NCBI RefSeq assembly: GCF_038957035.1
Contig: NZ_CP152412.1
Coordinates: forward strand, 372,001-436,000
Reading direction: 5' to 3'
Source of the DNA: Bradyrhizobium sp. B097
GTDB lineage: Bacteria; Pseudomonadota; Alphaproteobacteria; Rhizobiales; Xanthobacteraceae
DNA length: 64,000 nucleotides
Shown: one piece after another, positions 8,314-17,585 of the stretch
Layout of the letters: the number at the start of each line of letters is the position of its first letter
Position numbering within the stretch: position 1 is the first letter of the stretch
Translations under genes and position numbers: made by a program
Notes under the pieces: generated by a model
The model's input: only the letters and a program-made list of their open reading frames with translations
The model's database searches: none
What the model was told of the DNA's origin: nothing

Positions 8314-10347
8314 ATGCCGGGACTCAAGCGATCGCTGTCGATCAGGTTCCCAACCCTCAGATTTCAAGCCAAGATCATGCTCGGCTTTGCCGTCACGCTG
8401 GCGCTGTCGGCGGCCACCATGGGCTTTGCCTATATGGGCTTCGAGCGGGTCTCCGCCGGTGTCGGCTCCTACCGCCAGAGCGTCGCGGAAGCCGACCTCG
8501 CGCGCAACATCGATCGCGAATTGATCTCCTACCGTTCGCTGGCGCGCTACTACGTCGCCACCGGCAAGGAGGACGACGCCAAGGCCGCGCTCGCCGCGGA
8601 GGCCAGCCTGAAGGACGCCATCGTGGCGTCGATGAAGGGCACCAGTAATCCGGCCCGACTCGAGCAGGTCACCAAGCTGGAGCGCGAATTCCGCGCCTTC
8701 ACCAAGATCTTTGCCGAGATCGTCCGCATCAAGGACGAGAGCGCCCAGACCGCGCAGAACAGACTGGTCCGCAGTGCGACCTCGATGCGCTACAAGCTCG
8801 ACGATCTGCCGAGCAATGCCGACGATTCCGAGCTGCAGTCGATTCAGTTCGGCGCCAAGAAGGTCGCCGACCAGCTGCAGTCGATCACCGGCGCCGTCAA
8901 CACGTTCGTCGTCAACGGCGACAAGACCGTTGCCACCAGCGCGCTCGCCCGGCTGAAATTCGCCGACAATCTCGTGAAGGGGATCGTCTCGAAGAACGAG
9001 CGGATCGCCCAGGCCGTGAAGGACATCACCGGGTTGCTTGAAGAGTACCGCGAGGCGTTGGCCAAGCTGATCGCGAACGCGAAGTCGATTGACGAATTGA
9101 CCGTCGAGATGACGGAATCCGCGGCCGCCATCAGCCAGGGTGCGGCGGCGATGAAGTCCGACCTGCTCGCCGACCAGAAGCGGCTCGAGAACGAATCGCA
9201 CTCGATGATCGGCGAAACCGAGCAGCTGATCCTGATGCTTGCCGCGGGCAGCTTCGTGCTCGGGTTGGTGTGGGCATTCCTGCTCGGCAAGGGCATTTCG
9301 CGCCCGATCGCGGCGATGTGTGCGGCGATGCGCGAGCTTGCTGCCGGCAATTTCGACGTGGTGCTGCCGGGCCTCGGCCGTCGCGACGAGCTCGGCGAGA
9401 TGGCCGGCGCCGTCGAAGAGTTCAAGGTCCAGGCGGTCGCCAAGGCCGAGCGCGATGCCGCGACCCAGGAAGCCCAGAACAAGGCGAGCGCTGCCGCGCG
9501 GCGCACCGAGCTGATTCGTTTCGCCGATGAATTCGAATCCGCCGTCGGCTCGATCGTCTCCAATGTATCGGCTTCCGCCGTGCAGCTCGAATCCGCAGCC
9601 GGGACGCTGACCCGCACTGCGGAGACCACGCAGAACCTGTCGAGCCAGGTCGCCGGCGCCTCCGAGGAGGCCTCCAGCAACATGCAGTCGGTAGCCTCCG
9701 CGACCGAGGAGCTGTCGGCGTCGGTCGACGAGATCGGCCGGCGCGCCAAGGAATCCAGCCAGATCGCCGATTCCGCCGTGCGTCAGGCCGAGCAGACCGA
9801 CGCGCGGATCGGCAAGCTCTCGCGCGCCGCGCAAGAGATCGGCGACGTGGTCAAGCTGATCACGGCGATCGCCGAGCAGACCAACCTCTTGGCGCTGAAC
9901 GCCACCATCGAGGCTGCGCGCGCCGGCGATGCCGGCCGCGGCTTCGCGGTGGTCGCCGCCGAGGTGAAGTCGCTGGCGAGCCAGACGGCGAGAGCCACCG
10001 ACGAGATTTCGACGCACATCTCGGGCATGCAGGCCGCGACGCAGGAATCGGTCGCCGCGATCAAGGAGATCGGCGGCACGATCGGGCAGATCTCCGGGAT
10101 CGCGACCAACATCGCGAGCTCGGTCGAGCAGCAGAGCGCGGCAACGCAGGAGATCGCACGCAGCGTGCAGAACGTCGCGCAGGGCACCCAGGAAGCCGCT
10201 TCCAGCGTCACCCAGGTCAACCGCGGCGCCACCGAGACCGGAGTCGCCTCTGAAGAAGTGCTGAACTCGGCCCGCTCGCTGTCTGTCGAGAGCTCGCGGC
10301 TGCGCGAGGAGCTCGACCGCTTCATGGCGAACATCCGCGCGGCGTAA
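8314..10347 (+). CDS. Methyl-accepting chemotaxis protein
   Basis: About 677 residues. A first membrane segment (residues about 22-42, [20 protein letters not shown]) is followed by a long all-helical periplasmic domain (about 45-300), probably of the helical-bimodular or four-helix-bundle type. A second membrane segment ([19 protein letters not shown]) is followed by a HAMP domain and a long signalling hairpin with the conserved tip [20 protein letters not shown]. Sensed compound unknown. Upstream in-frame starts exist at 8284 (GTG) and 8296; 8314 is chosen because the basic leader and membrane segment follow at once. No che genes are nearby, so it would feed a chemotaxis system elsewhere. 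Confidence 0.9.
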   Translation: MPGLKRSLSIRFPTLRFQAKIMLGFAVTLALSAATMGFAYMGFERVSAGVGSYRQSVAEADLARNIDRELISYRSLARYYVATGKEDDAKAALAAEASLKDAIVASMKGTSNPARLEQVTKLEREFRAFTKIFAEIVRIKDESAQTAQNRLVRSATSMRYKLDDLPSNADDSELQSIQFGAKKVADQLQSITGAVNTFVVNGDKTVATSALARLKFADNLVKGIVSKNERIAQAVKDITGLLEEYREALAKLIANAKSIDELTVEMTESAAAISQGAAAMKSDLLADQKRLENESHSMIGETEQLILMLAAGSFVLGLVWAFLLGKGISRPIAAMCAAMRELAAGNFDVVLPGLGRRDELGEMAGAVEEFKVQAVAKAERDAATQEAQNKASAAARRTELIRFADEFESAVGSIVSNVSASAVQLESAAGTLTRTAETTQNLSSQVAGASEEASSNMQSVASATEELSASVDEIGRRAKESSQIADSAVRQAEQTDARIGKLSRAAQEIGDVVKLITAIAEQTNLLALNATIEAARAGDAGRGFAVVAAEVKSLASQTARATDEISTHISGMQAATQESVAAIKEIGGTIGQISGIATNIASSVEQQSAATQEIARSVQNVAQGTQEAASSVTQVNRGATETGVASEEVLNSARSLSVESSRLREELDRFMANIRAA

Positions 10348-10371
10348 GGGGCGCGCTGGTCTATCCATTAT

Positions 10372-10490
10372 CGTCGTCCCGGCGCAGGCCGGGACCCATA
10401 ACCACCGCCGCTCGTTGGCGTACGGATAACTCGCCGCTTGCCCTTTCCGATGGCCGCGGCGTATGGGTCCCGGCCTGCGCCGGGACGACG
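10372..10490. repeat. BIME-like palindromic repeat with perfect 29-bp inverted arms
   Basis: Arms 10372-10400 and 10462-10490 are exact reverse complements, and each arm is itself a GC-rich hairpin (CCCGGCGCAGGCCGGG core). About 60 bp separate them. This fits the REP/BIME class of extragenic element. It fills the space between the chemoreceptor stop and the MFS gene and may act as an mRNA 3' structure. A diverged copy of the same architecture is split by the insertion sequence at 14.8-16.3 kb. Confidence 0.9.
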
Positions 10491-10671
10491 GGATCAATTG
10501 CTTTCGAACCGTTATCAGCGATACGGCGATTTTCCTCGCTCTCCCGCACTGCGGGAACCGTTGCCCGCCTGCGGCGTTGACATCGCGTGGCGGGCACTCC
10601 GTTTGCCGCAATCCTGGGAAAGCGAGCCTTGGAACACACCGTTCCGGGGCGTTTCTCATTGGTCCATTCTG

Positions 10672-12162
10672 ATGACATTGCAGCGGACACAGTTGAGCTC
10701 TGCGACGACGCACGAGGCGGCGGCGCCAGTCACGCCAAATGACGACCGCATCATCGAGACCTCGATCCCGCTTCGGCTCGACAATCTCAGCTGGAGTGGC
10801 TTCCACACCCGCGTCGTGCTGGCGCTCGGTATCACCTGGATTCTCGACGGGCTCGAAGTGACGCTCGCCGGTGCGCTGTCGGGCGCGCTGAAGGAGAGCC
10901 CGACGATGAGCTTTTCCAACGCCGATGTCGGGCTTGCCAGCAGCGCCTATCTCGCCGGCGCCGTGCTCGGCGCGCTCGGCTTCGGCTGGCTCACCGACCG
11001 GATCGGCCGCAAGAAGCTGTTCTTCATCACCCTTGCGCTCTATCTCTCGGCGACGGCTGCGACCGCGCTGTCGTGGAATGTCGCGAGCTACGCGCTGTTT
11101 CGCTTTCTCACCGGCGCCGGCATCGGCGGCGAATACACCGCGATCAATTCGACCATCCAGGAGCTGGTCCCGGCGCGCTATCGCGGCTGGACCGATCTCG
11201 TCATCAACGGCAGCTTCTGGATCGGCGCCGCGATTGGTGCGGTGAGCGCGATCGTCCTGCTCGATCCCGCGTTGCTTGCGCCGGATCACGGCTGGCGGAT
11301 CGCCTATTTCACCGGCGCGGTGCTCGGTCTCGTCGTGCTGTTGATGCGGATGTGGATTCCGGAAAGCCCGCGCTGGCTGATGATCCATGGACGCCCCGAA
11401 GAGGCCCACAGGATCGTGGCCGAGATTGAAACTTCCGTGCTCGGTCAGGAACAGCCGGGCGAAGGCTTCGCGAAGATCAAGCTCCGGATGCGCGATCACA
11501 CGCCGCTACGCGAGGTCGCGGTGACGTTGTTCTCCACCTACCGGCAGCGTTCGCTGGTCGGGCTCACGCTGATGGCCGCGCAGGCATTCTTTTACAATGC
11601 GATCTTCTTCACCTTCGCGCTGATCCTGACCGATTTCTTCGGCATCGCCGCCAGCAATGTCGGCTGGTACATCCTGCCGTTCGCCGCCGGCAATTTCCTC
11701 GGGCCGCTGCTGCTCGGCCGCCTGTTCGACACGCTTGGCCGCCGCACCATGATCGCGCTGACCTATGGCATCTCGGGCGTGCTGCTGGCGCTGTCCGGCT
11801 ATCTGTTCTCGATCGGCGTGCTCAGCGCGCAGACCCAGACCATCGCCTGGATGGTGATCTTCTTCTTCGCCTCGCCGGCCGCGAGCGCCGCCTATCTCAC
11901 CGTTAGCGAGACGTTTCCGCTCGAGGTCCGCGCGCTCGCGATCGCCGTCTTCTATGCTGTCGGCACCGGCATCGGCGGCGTGATCGGACCGGCGCTGTTC
12001 GGCGTGCTGATCGACACCGGATCGCGCAACAGCGTGTTCGCCGGCTACCTGTTGGGGTCGGCACTCATGATGGTCGCCGCAGCCGTCGCATGGCGCTATG
12101 CCGTCGCGGCCGAGCGAAAACCGCTCGAATCCGTCGCGCGGCCACTGGCATTTGTGGAGTAG
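10672..12162 (+). CDS. MFS metabolite/proton symporter
   Basis: A 496-residue major facilitator of the sugar-porter/metabolite:H+ symporter type with twelve predicted membrane helices. Visible motifs are the loop 2-3 signature GWLTDRIGRKK, ESPRWLMIHGRPEEA after helix 6, and the second-half copy GRLFDTLGRRTM. A soluble N-terminal tail of about 45 residues precedes helix 1. Start at ATG 10672; an open frame extends upstream to 10438 but runs through the BIME repeat. The stop is three bases before the otsB start, so carrier and trehalose genes are probably co-transcribed. Substrate is unknown; an osmolyte or organic acid would fit, but that is only inference from the neighbours. Confidence 0.85.
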   Translation: MTLQRTQLSSATTHEAAAPVTPNDDRIIETSIPLRLDNLSWSGFHTRVVLALGITWILDGLEVTLAGALSGALKESPTMSFSNADVGLASSAYLAGAVLGALGFGWLTDRIGRKKLFFITLALYLSATAATALSWNVASYALFRFLTGAGIGGEYTAINSTIQELVPARYRGWTDLVINGSFWIGAAIGAVSAIVLLDPALLAPDHGWRIAYFTGAVLGLVVLLMRMWIPESPRWLMIHGRPEEAHRIVAEIETSVLGQEQPGEGFAKIKLRMRDHTPLREVAVTLFSTYRQRSLVGLTLMAAQAFFYNAIFFTFALILTDFFGIAASNVGWYILPFAAGNFLGPLLLGRLFDTLGRRTMIALTYGISGVLLALSGYLFSIGVLSAQTQTIAWMVIFFFASPAASAAYLTVSETFPLEVRALAIAVFYAVGTGIGGVIGPALFGVLIDTGSRNSVFAGYLLGSALMMVAAAVAWRYAVAAERKPLESVARPLAFVE

Positions 12163-12165
12163 ACT

Positions 12166-12999
12166 ATGACGAAGCATGAATTGGCCGAAATGCCTCTGGA
12201 TGACGACATCACCCCCAACGCTAGGACCGGCAGCGTGCCGGCGCCGGCATCGCTGATTCCGCCGCTGGATCGCACCGCGGTGCTGCTCGACATCGACGGC
12301 ACCTTGCTCGATTTCGCGCCGACGCCGCGCGAGGTCTGGGTGCCGCCGGAGCTCGCGACCACGCTGAAGCAATTGCATGAGCGCACGGGCGGCGCGCTGG
12401 CGCTGGTCAGCGGCCGTTCGCTCAACGATATCGATCTGATCTTCGCGCCGGAGCAGTTTCCCGCGGTCGGCGGCCATGGCGCCGAGATGCGGCTGCAGCC
12501 GGACAGCGAGGCGGTCGCCGCGCACGCGCCGCCGCTGGACAAGGAATTGAAACGCCGCCTCGCGGCGATCGCCAAGCTGAGCCCTGGCATTCTGCTCGAG
12601 GACAAGGGCTATTCACTGGCGCTGCACTATCGGCTAGCGCCGCAGGCGGAGAGGGCGATCTATGAGGCGGTCTCGCTGATCCGCGCCGAGTTGCCGAATG
12701 CGCCGATCGAGGTGCTGCCGGGCAAGAGCGTCTGCGAGATCAAGCATTCGGGCTTCACCAAGGCGACCGGCGTGCGCGAGCTGATGACGCATGAGCCCTT
12801 CAAGGGACGCCGCCCGTTCTTCATCGGCGACGACGTCACCGACGAGACCGTGTTCGCGATCATGCCTGACTTCAACGGTCTCGCATTCTCCGTCGGACGT
12901 CGTGCGACTGGCGTCGCCGGACATTTCGACGGGCCGAGCGATGTGCGCACATTCCTCGCGCAGCTGCTCGATGACGATAGGGACGTTAACCTGTCCTAA
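12166..12999 (+). CDS. otsB: Trehalose-6-phosphate phosphatase
   Basis: A 277-residue HAD-family phosphatase that removes phosphate from trehalose 6-phosphate, the last step of the OtsA/OtsB route. Motif I is D42-I-D44-G-T at LLDIDGTLLDF, motif II is in LVSGRSLNDID, and motif IV is GDDVTDE (residues about 223-229). The trehalose-phosphatase pattern GGHGAEMRL is also visible. It starts three bases after the MFS stop. The synthase gene otsA follows after 204 bp on the same strand. Trehalose is an osmo- and desiccation protectant in rhizobia; the pair is probably stress-induced, though no specific promoter was recognised. Confidence 0.95.
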   Translation: MTKHELAEMPLDDDITPNARTGSVPAPASLIPPLDRTAVLLDIDGTLLDFAPTPREVWVPPELATTLKQLHERTGGALALVSGRSLNDIDLIFAPEQFPAVGGHGAEMRLQPDSEAVAAHAPPLDKELKRRLAAIAKLSPGILLEDKGYSLALHYRLAPQAERAIYEAVSLIRAELPNAPIEVLPGKSVCEIKHSGFTKATGVRELMTHEPFKGRRPFFIGDDVTDETVFAIMPDFNGLAFSVGRRATGVAGHFDGPSDVRTFLAQLLDDDRDVNLS

Positions 13000-13203
13000 C
13001 CAAATCATCTGCATCGCACGCTTGAATCGAATGCGGTCGTTTTGCGTCGTGGCGCACGTTTGGCGTGAATTTTTCTTTTCGCGAGTTCCCGCGAGTTCCA
13101 TGCGCGTTTGTCAGAATTTGGTTTCAATTGGGAGATTCCTTGATCAGGAACCATCTTGATGAATGGTTGTTAATACGCGAGTTGACCAACAGGAGGGGAC
13201 CGG

Positions 13204-14655
13204 GTGAACCTCGTCGTCGTATCGAACCGCGTCTCGCGCGGAAAACCCAATGAACCCATGACGGGGGGGCTGGCTGCGGCATTGTTGCCGGTGGTGGAAA
13301 AGACAGGGGCAATATGGGTTGGTTCCAGCGGACGTGTTCGCGACGGGAACCACAAGGAACCTTTCGCAGAGGTCGAAGCTCTCGGCGCCGGCGCGCTGGC
13401 GATGCTCGATCTGCCGGCCGCGCACTATGGCGGCTACTACGAAGGCTTTGCCAATTCGGCGCTGTGGCCCGCGATGCATTCGCGCGCGGATCTGATCCGT
13501 GCGTCGCACGAAGACTACAAGAGCTATCGCGAAGTGAACGCGTTCATGGCGCGCGCGTTGTTGCGCTTCCGCAAGCCCGATTCCGTGTTCTGGATCCAGG
13601 ACTATCATTTCCTCGCGCTCGGCGCCGAGCTGCGCGATCTCGGCGTCACGCAGCCGATCGGCTTCTTCCTGCACACGCCGTGGCCGGCGCGGGCCGTGAT
13701 CGCTGGCGTGCCCAATCATCGCGAGCTGATCGAGGCGATGCTGTCCTATGATCTGATCGGCTTCCAGACTGATGAGGATTGCGAGAACTTCCTGAGCTAC
13801 GTGCAGAACGATCTCGATTTCGCGGTGCGCGACGGCGTCATCAATTCGTCGTTCGGCCACACCCGCGCTGCGGTGTTTCCGATCGGGATCGATCCCGGGA
13901 AGTTCGCGCAGCAGGCGACCAAGGCGATGATGCATCCCGACGTGACGCGGCTGCGGCGCAGCCTCAATGGCGAGAAGCTCGCGATCGGCGTCGACCGGCT
14001 CGATTATTCCAAGGGCCTTGTCAACCGCATCAAGGCGTTCGACAAGATGTGGACGCTACACCCGACGCTGAAGCGATCGGTGTCGCTGCTGCAGATCGCA
14101 ACGCCGTCGCGCGGTGCGATCGAGGCCTACGGCAATCTCGCGAGCGAGGTGGCGAAGCTCGTCACCGACGTCAACGGCGTGCATGGCGAGGTCGATTGGA
14201 CGCCGATCCGCTACCTCAACAAGGGTTTTGGCCAGGGCGTGCTCGCAGGGCTCTACCGCACCGCGCAGGTCGGCGTGGTGACGCCGCTGCAGGACGGCAT
14301 GAACCTTGTCGCCAAGGAATATGTCGCGGCCCAGAATCCGGCCGACCCCGGCGTGCTGGTGCTGTCGAAATTCGCCGGTGCCGCGAACGAGCTCGACGCC
14401 GCGTTGCTGGTCAATCCGCATGACATCGACGGCATGGCACGCACCCTGGCGATAGCGCTCGCGATGCCGCTGACCGAGCGGCGGATGCGCTGGGAAGCCA
14501 TGATGGAGAAGCTCAACAGCGGCACCATCCAGCAATGGTTCGCCGATTTCATCGAGGCGCTGCAGGATACGCACAATGCGGGTGCCGCGGCGCTGCCGGA
14601 GCCACCAACCCTGTGGCCGCGCCGCACGGCGGATCTTGCCGCGCGATATCACTAG
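13204..14655 (+). CDS. otsA: Alpha,alpha-trehalose-phosphate synthase (UDP/GDP-glucose)
   Basis: A 483-residue GT20 glycosyltransferase joining nucleotide-activated glucose to glucose 6-phosphate. The start is GTG at 13204, preceded by AGGAGGGG. Recognisable features are VVVSNRVSRG at the N terminus, the glycine-rich GGLAAAL, WIQDYHFLALGAELR (most bacterial relatives have HDYH; Gln replaces the first His here), GVDRLDYSKGL and the nucleotide-binding region with DGMNLVAKEY. Length matches the family. It lies downstream of otsB and is followed by palindromic repeats rather than a further gene. Confidence 0.95.
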   Translation: MNLVVVSNRVSRGKPNEPMTGGLAAALLPVVEKTGAIWVGSSGRVRDGNHKEPFAEVEALGAGALAMLDLPAAHYGGYYEGFANSALWPAMHSRADLIRASHEDYKSYREVNAFMARALLRFRKPDSVFWIQDYHFLALGAELRDLGVTQPIGFFLHTPWPARAVIAGVPNHRELIEAMLSYDLIGFQTDEDCENFLSYVQNDLDFAVRDGVINSSFGHTRAAVFPIGIDPGKFAQQATKAMMHPDVTRLRRSLNGEKLAIGVDRLDYSKGLVNRIKAFDKMWTLHPTLKRSVSLLQIATPSRGAIEAYGNLASEVAKLVTDVNGVHGEVDWTPIRYLNKGFGQGVLAGLYRTAQVGVVTPLQDGMNLVAKEYVAAQNPADPGVLVLSKFAGAANELDAALLVNPHDIDGMARTLAIALAMPLTERRMRWEAMMEKLNSGTIQQWFADFIEALQDTHNAGAAALPEPPTLWPRRTADLAARYH

Positions 14656-14748
14656 TCGCATCGCATAGCAGGATGGGCACGCCAGCGCATGCCCATCGTC
14701 GTGCATCGTTGTCTTCCGATTCAAAACGTCAAACAGTCTCTCGGCGTC

Positions 14749-14770
14749 ATCACCCGCGCATGCGGGTGAT
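14749..14770. repeat. Short hairpin downstream of otsA
   Basis: A perfect 9-bp stem with a 4-base loop (ATCACCCGC/GCGGGTGAT), about 95 bp after the otsA stop. There is no T-run, so a REP-like element or mRNA-stabilising structure is as likely as a terminator. Confidence 0.6.
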
Positions 14771-14824
14771 CCAGTATTCCAGAGGCGGCTGTACTTGAGC
14801 CGAGAGGCCGCGGCTTATTCCGCG

Positions 14825-14926
14825 CGTCGTCCCTGCGTAAGCAGGGACCCATACTCCGCGGCCTGTGTAGTGAACGGGACTCGTCGTTCCACCATCCTTC
14901 AATGAGAACCGTCTGTGGTTGATGGG
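14825..14926. repeat. Left part of a palindromic repeat split by the insertion sequence
   Basis: The arm 14825-14853 is a hairpin (CCCTGCGTAAGCAGGG) whose reverse complement, with two mismatches, occurs at 16283-16310 on the far side of the transposase gene. In the intact element at 10372-10490 the arms are about 60 bp apart; here they are about 1.43 kb apart, with the insertion sequence between them. Confidence 0.75.
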
Positions 14927-14996
14927 GTGGACGGCCCCCTACGGCATCAGTGTGCCAGAATGAGGTTGTTGCAAATCTCAGACAAGGGAGCCGTCC

Positions 14997-16025
14997 GTGA
15001 GAGAGATTATCCGTATAGGCATGGATACGTCGAAGCATATTTTTGTGCTGCATGGAGTTGATGCAGCGGAACAGCCGGTGTTGCGCAAGAAGCTGTCGCG
15101 CAAGCAGGTGCTTGAGTTTCTTGCCAAGCTTCCGCCGACGGTGATCGGGATGGAGGCCTGCGGCGCGGCCCATTACTGGGCGCGCGAGCTTGGCAAGCTT
15201 GGCCATGAGGTGAAGCTGATAGCTCCGCAGTTGGTGAAGCCTTATGTGCTGCGGAACAAGAACGACGGGCGAGATGCGGATGGGGTGTGCGAAGCGATGG
15301 GCCGACCGCGGATGCGGTTTGTGCCGGTGAAGAGCGCCGAACAGCAGGCCGCGCTGATGCTTGCGGGTGTCCGCGACGGGCTGATCGGCCGCCGTACCCA
15401 GCTCAGCAATGCGATCCGCGGCTACGCGGCGGAGTTTGGCCTGATCGCGCCGAAGGGGTTGGACAAGATCGAGCCGCTGTTGGCCCGGATCACGCAGGAC
15501 GAGAGCGTTCCCGCTATGGCGCGCGAGCTGTTCGCCATGCAGGGCCGTGACTATGCGCAGTTGCAGGGTGAGCTGAAGGCGGTCGAGGCCAGGCTGCTGG
15601 CCTGGCACCGGGCCAACGCCACGAGCCGTCGTCTGGCCCAGATCCCCTCGGTCGGTCCGATCATCGCAACCTCGCTTGTGATGAAGACGCCGGACCCGCA
15701 CGCCTTCCGCTCCGGCCGCTTGTTCGCGGCCTGGCTCGGCCTGACGCCCAAGGACCATTCCACCGCCGGCAAAACCAGGCTCGGCAAGATCACCCGCGCC
15801 GGCGACGAGACCCTGCGTCGCCTGCTCGTGGCCGGGGCGACCGCGGTGATCCGGCAGGCAAGGCTCGGGCGCGGCCACCCCTCGCGCTGGCTGGTGGCGT
15901 TGCTCAGGCGCAAGCCGCCGAAGCTTGCGGCCGTAGCGCTCGCCAACAAGGTGGCCCGCATTGCCTGGAAGCTGATGGCGACGGGCGAGAGCTATGATGC
16001 CGCACGCATGAGCGCTGTCACCTAA
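14997..16025 (+). CDS. IS110-family transposase (DEDD type)
   Basis: A 342-residue recombinase. The N-terminal RuvC-like DEDD domain shows the first Asp in IGMDTSKH, Glu in VIGMEACGAAHYWA and the paired Asps in KNDGRDADGV. The C-terminal Tnp_20 domain has the helix-hairpin IPSVGPIIATSL and the catalytic-serine region HSTAGKTRLGKI. The GTG start at 14997 directly follows AAGGGAGCC. Length and both domains are complete, with no frameshift. It belongs to the subfamily annotated as IS1111A/IS1328/IS1533. Confidence 0.93.
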   Translation: MREIIRIGMDTSKHIFVLHGVDAAEQPVLRKKLSRKQVLEFLAKLPPTVIGMEACGAAHYWARELGKLGHEVKLIAPQLVKPYVLRNKNDGRDADGVCEAMGRPRMRFVPVKSAEQQAALMLAGVRDGLIGRRTQLSNAIRGYAAEFGLIAPKGLDKIEPLLARITQDESVPAMARELFAMQGRDYAQLQGELKAVEARLLAWHRANATSRRLAQIPSVGPIIATSLVMKTPDPHAFRSGRLFAAWLGLTPKDHSTAGKTRLGKITRAGDETLRRLLVAGATAVIRQARLGRGHPSRWLVALLRRKPPKLAAVALANKVARIAWKLMATGESYDAARMSAVT

Positions 16026-16268
16026 CAGTTTGGCCGGCCGGACGCAGCGCTCGCCGGACGAACCGGAGCTGCAAGAGCAGATGGAATGATCGATCGATCC
16101 AGAACGCGAGACAAGCCGCGGGACCCATTGGCCTTCACAAGGTCGCCAGGTTGTTTGGCACTCGCGTCGCGGAAACCATCTTGGCCCAGCGATCAACACC
16201 ATCGCATCAAACAGGCCGGACATATGGATGACAGCGATCCGACCAAGTCCAGAACGCTCTTGTGCCAC
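16026..16268 (+). ncRNA. Candidate bridge-RNA region of the IS1111-like element
   Basis: This 243-bp stretch between the transposase stop and the right subterminal repeat has no protein-coding frame I would support. In the IS1111 branch the bridge RNA that pairs with donor and target DNA is encoded in this right-end non-coding segment. The assignment rests only on position and family knowledge; I did not fold it. Confidence 0.35.
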
Positions 16269-16282
16269 GGGGGCCGTCCACA

Positions 16283-16310
16283 TATGGGTCCCTGCTTTCG
16301 CAGGGACGAC
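16283..16310. repeat. Right arm of the split palindromic repeat
   Basis: A hairpin (CCCTGCTTTCGCAGGG) that mirrors 14825-14853 with two mismatches and begins one to two bases after the right inverted repeat of the insertion sequence. Confidence 0.75.
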
Positions 16311-16389
16311 ACCGAAGTTGTGGCACGGTCGGCAGGCCATGCATTCGCGTTCTCGCGACATGATCTGTCCGAGTTTTGCATCTTGCTTC

Positions 16390-16410
16390 GCCCTCTCTTG
16401 AAGAGAGGGC
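16390..16410. repeat. Short perfect hairpin
   Basis: GCCCTCTCTT followed by its reverse complement, close to a perfect palindrome. No T-run follows on either strand. The rest of the 16311-16725 interval shows no supported gene. Confidence 0.45.
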
Positions 16411-16725
16411 ACAGGGAAAGCTGGGCGCGGATCGCACCCATGGGCCCCGGGCAAAGGTAGAAAGCTCGGGGGTAAAGCCGCACGCGTCGGGTATGCAATT
16501 GCGCACCTGGGCGTGAGGAGGATCGGCCGATCGATTGCATGGCCTGATTTGCGCGGGTCTTTGACCGGCCAGCGGCCAAAATCGCGCGCCACGGCACGCG
16601 AGGCCGCCGGGCGCAGCTGATATCGCCGCCAATTTACCTAATATTTTCAATCCATTGGGGAAATTTCACGCTCCAGCCGCGCGCCCCTTGCAAAATCCGC
16701 CTCAGCCCTTCAAGAGAGGCCTCCC

Positions 16726-16815
16726 GGAGAGATGGCCGAGTGGCTTAAGGCGCACGCTTGGAAAGCGTGTGTGCGGGAAACCGTACCGTGGGTTCGAATC
16801 CCACTCTCTCCGCCA
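16726..16815 (+). tRNA. tRNA-Ser(GGA)
   Basis: A 90-nt class II tRNA. The acceptor stem GGAGAGA (16726-16732) pairs with TCTCTCC (16805-16811), the discriminator is G, and CCA is encoded at 16813-16815. The anticodon loop CTTGGAAAG gives anticodon GGA, reading UCC/UCU. The long variable arm and the T loop GGTTCGAATCC are clear. Its last 14 bases plus two more (16802-16817) are repeated at 56451-56466, which makes this gene a candidate integration site. Confidence 0.97.
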
Positions 16816-16817
16816 CC
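16802..16817. repeat. Putative attL: 3' end of tRNA-Ser, direct repeat copy 1
   Basis: CACTCTCTCCGCCACC, identical to 56451-56466 in the same orientation. It includes the 3' acceptor strand and CCA of tRNA-Ser, the usual crossover segment of tRNA-targeting integrases. The flanking bases differ on both sides. The attachment-site role is inference. Confidence 0.5.
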
Positions 16818-16958
16818 GCTCGATTTTGCGCGCCAGATTACGATCTCGCGCGATTTCCTACGACCCGCGAAAATGGCCAGGCGGCGGACCCTGGCATTGT
16901 CGACGAGGTGTCGGGAATCCGGCGGGTGGTCAGCATGGCGTCGAGGGCACGTCGGGCG

Positions 16959-17585
16959 CTAGAGACCCGCCGTATTGTGATCAAGCGCGCGCGAAGTCTC
17001 GATGCCCATGCTGCCGTCAAACCTCGGCTGAGACCTAGCGTCGTGTTGCGGCTTGGCCGATCGGTCGATGCGTCGGGAGCTTGAATGAGACGACTTGATC
17101 TGAACGGGCTGGTTCGAGTCGATCGGAAGCACCGTCTTGTGAGAAATCCGCTTCAATGCCAGATTTGAACGGATGCTGGTAACGCCTTGTATGCGCGAGA
17201 GCTTGTTTACGATGAGGTCTTCGAGAGCCGCGATGTCGGACACCATCACGCGGAGAAGGTAATCACTGTCTCCCGTCATCAGGTAACACTCCATCACCTG
17301 GCTCAGGCGATCGATTGAGCGCGTGAAGTTCTCAAGTGATAGCTGAACCTGCTTCTCAAGCTTAACCTGGATGAAGGCGGTGACGCCGATGCCGAGGACT
17401 GCCGGATCGAGTACGGCGATCCGTCGATCGATCACGCCGAGCTTCTCGAGCGTACGAACTCGGACAAGGCACGGCGACGGCGAAAGGTTGACGCGGGAAG
17501 CAAGCTCGACATTGGTCAGACTGGCGTTCTGCTGGAGCTCATTCAAAATCTTGATGTCGATCCTGTCGAGAGCCGTCGTTGTCAT
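16959..17585 (-). CDS. Lrp/AsnC-family transcriptional regulator
   Basis: A 208-residue regulator. Residues 5-60 are the winged/HTH domain (LDRIDIKILNELQQNASLTN, with the SPSPCLVRVRTLEKLGVI turn). Residues about 70-150 are the RAM ligand-binding domain (FIQVKLEKQ... YLMTGDSDYLL). Start at ATG 17585 with GGGAGAA seven bases upstream. Typical members end near residue 155-165; here about 45 extra residues follow, rich in Ser, Arg and Gln, which look disordered. The gene is divergent from the catabolic cluster that begins at 18003 and is the likely local regulator; such regulators usually respond to amino or other small organic acids. Confidence 0.9.
   Translation of the reverse strand: MTTTALDRIDIKILNELQQNASLTNVELASRVNLSPSPCLVRVRTLEKLGVIDRRIAVLDPAVLGIGVTAFIQVKLEKQVQLSLENFTRSIDRLSQVMECYLMTGDSDYLLRVMVSDIAALEDLIVNKLSRIQGVTSIRSNLALKRISHKTVLPIDSNQPVQIKSSHSSSRRIDRSAKPQHDARSQPRFDGSMGIETSRALDHNTAGL

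Larger units (their letters stand above)
14927..16281 (+). mobile_element. IS110-family (IS1111-like) insertion sequence
   Basis: The element is bounded by a perfect 13-bp inverted repeat, GTGGACGGCCCCC at 14927-14939 and its reverse complement at 16269-16281. That fits the subterminal repeats of the IS1111 branch, so true ends may lie several bases further out. It carries one transposase gene and about 240 bp of non-coding sequence after it, the position where IS1111-type elements encode their bridge RNA. It sits inside a palindromic extragenic repeat, a known target preference of this family. The transposase frame is intact, so the element may be active. Confidence 0.8.

Noticed and set aside
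10372..10490. CRISPR-like repeat pair
   Set aside because: The two copies are inverted, not direct, and each is a hairpin; there is no series of spacers. It is a BIME-like element.
8146..11499. A 1117-codon open frame on the minus strand opposite the chemoreceptor and MFS genes
   Set aside because: It lies opposite two clear genes, and its arginine/glycine/leucine-rich composition is what high-GC third positions give on the reverse strand. No domain is recognisable.
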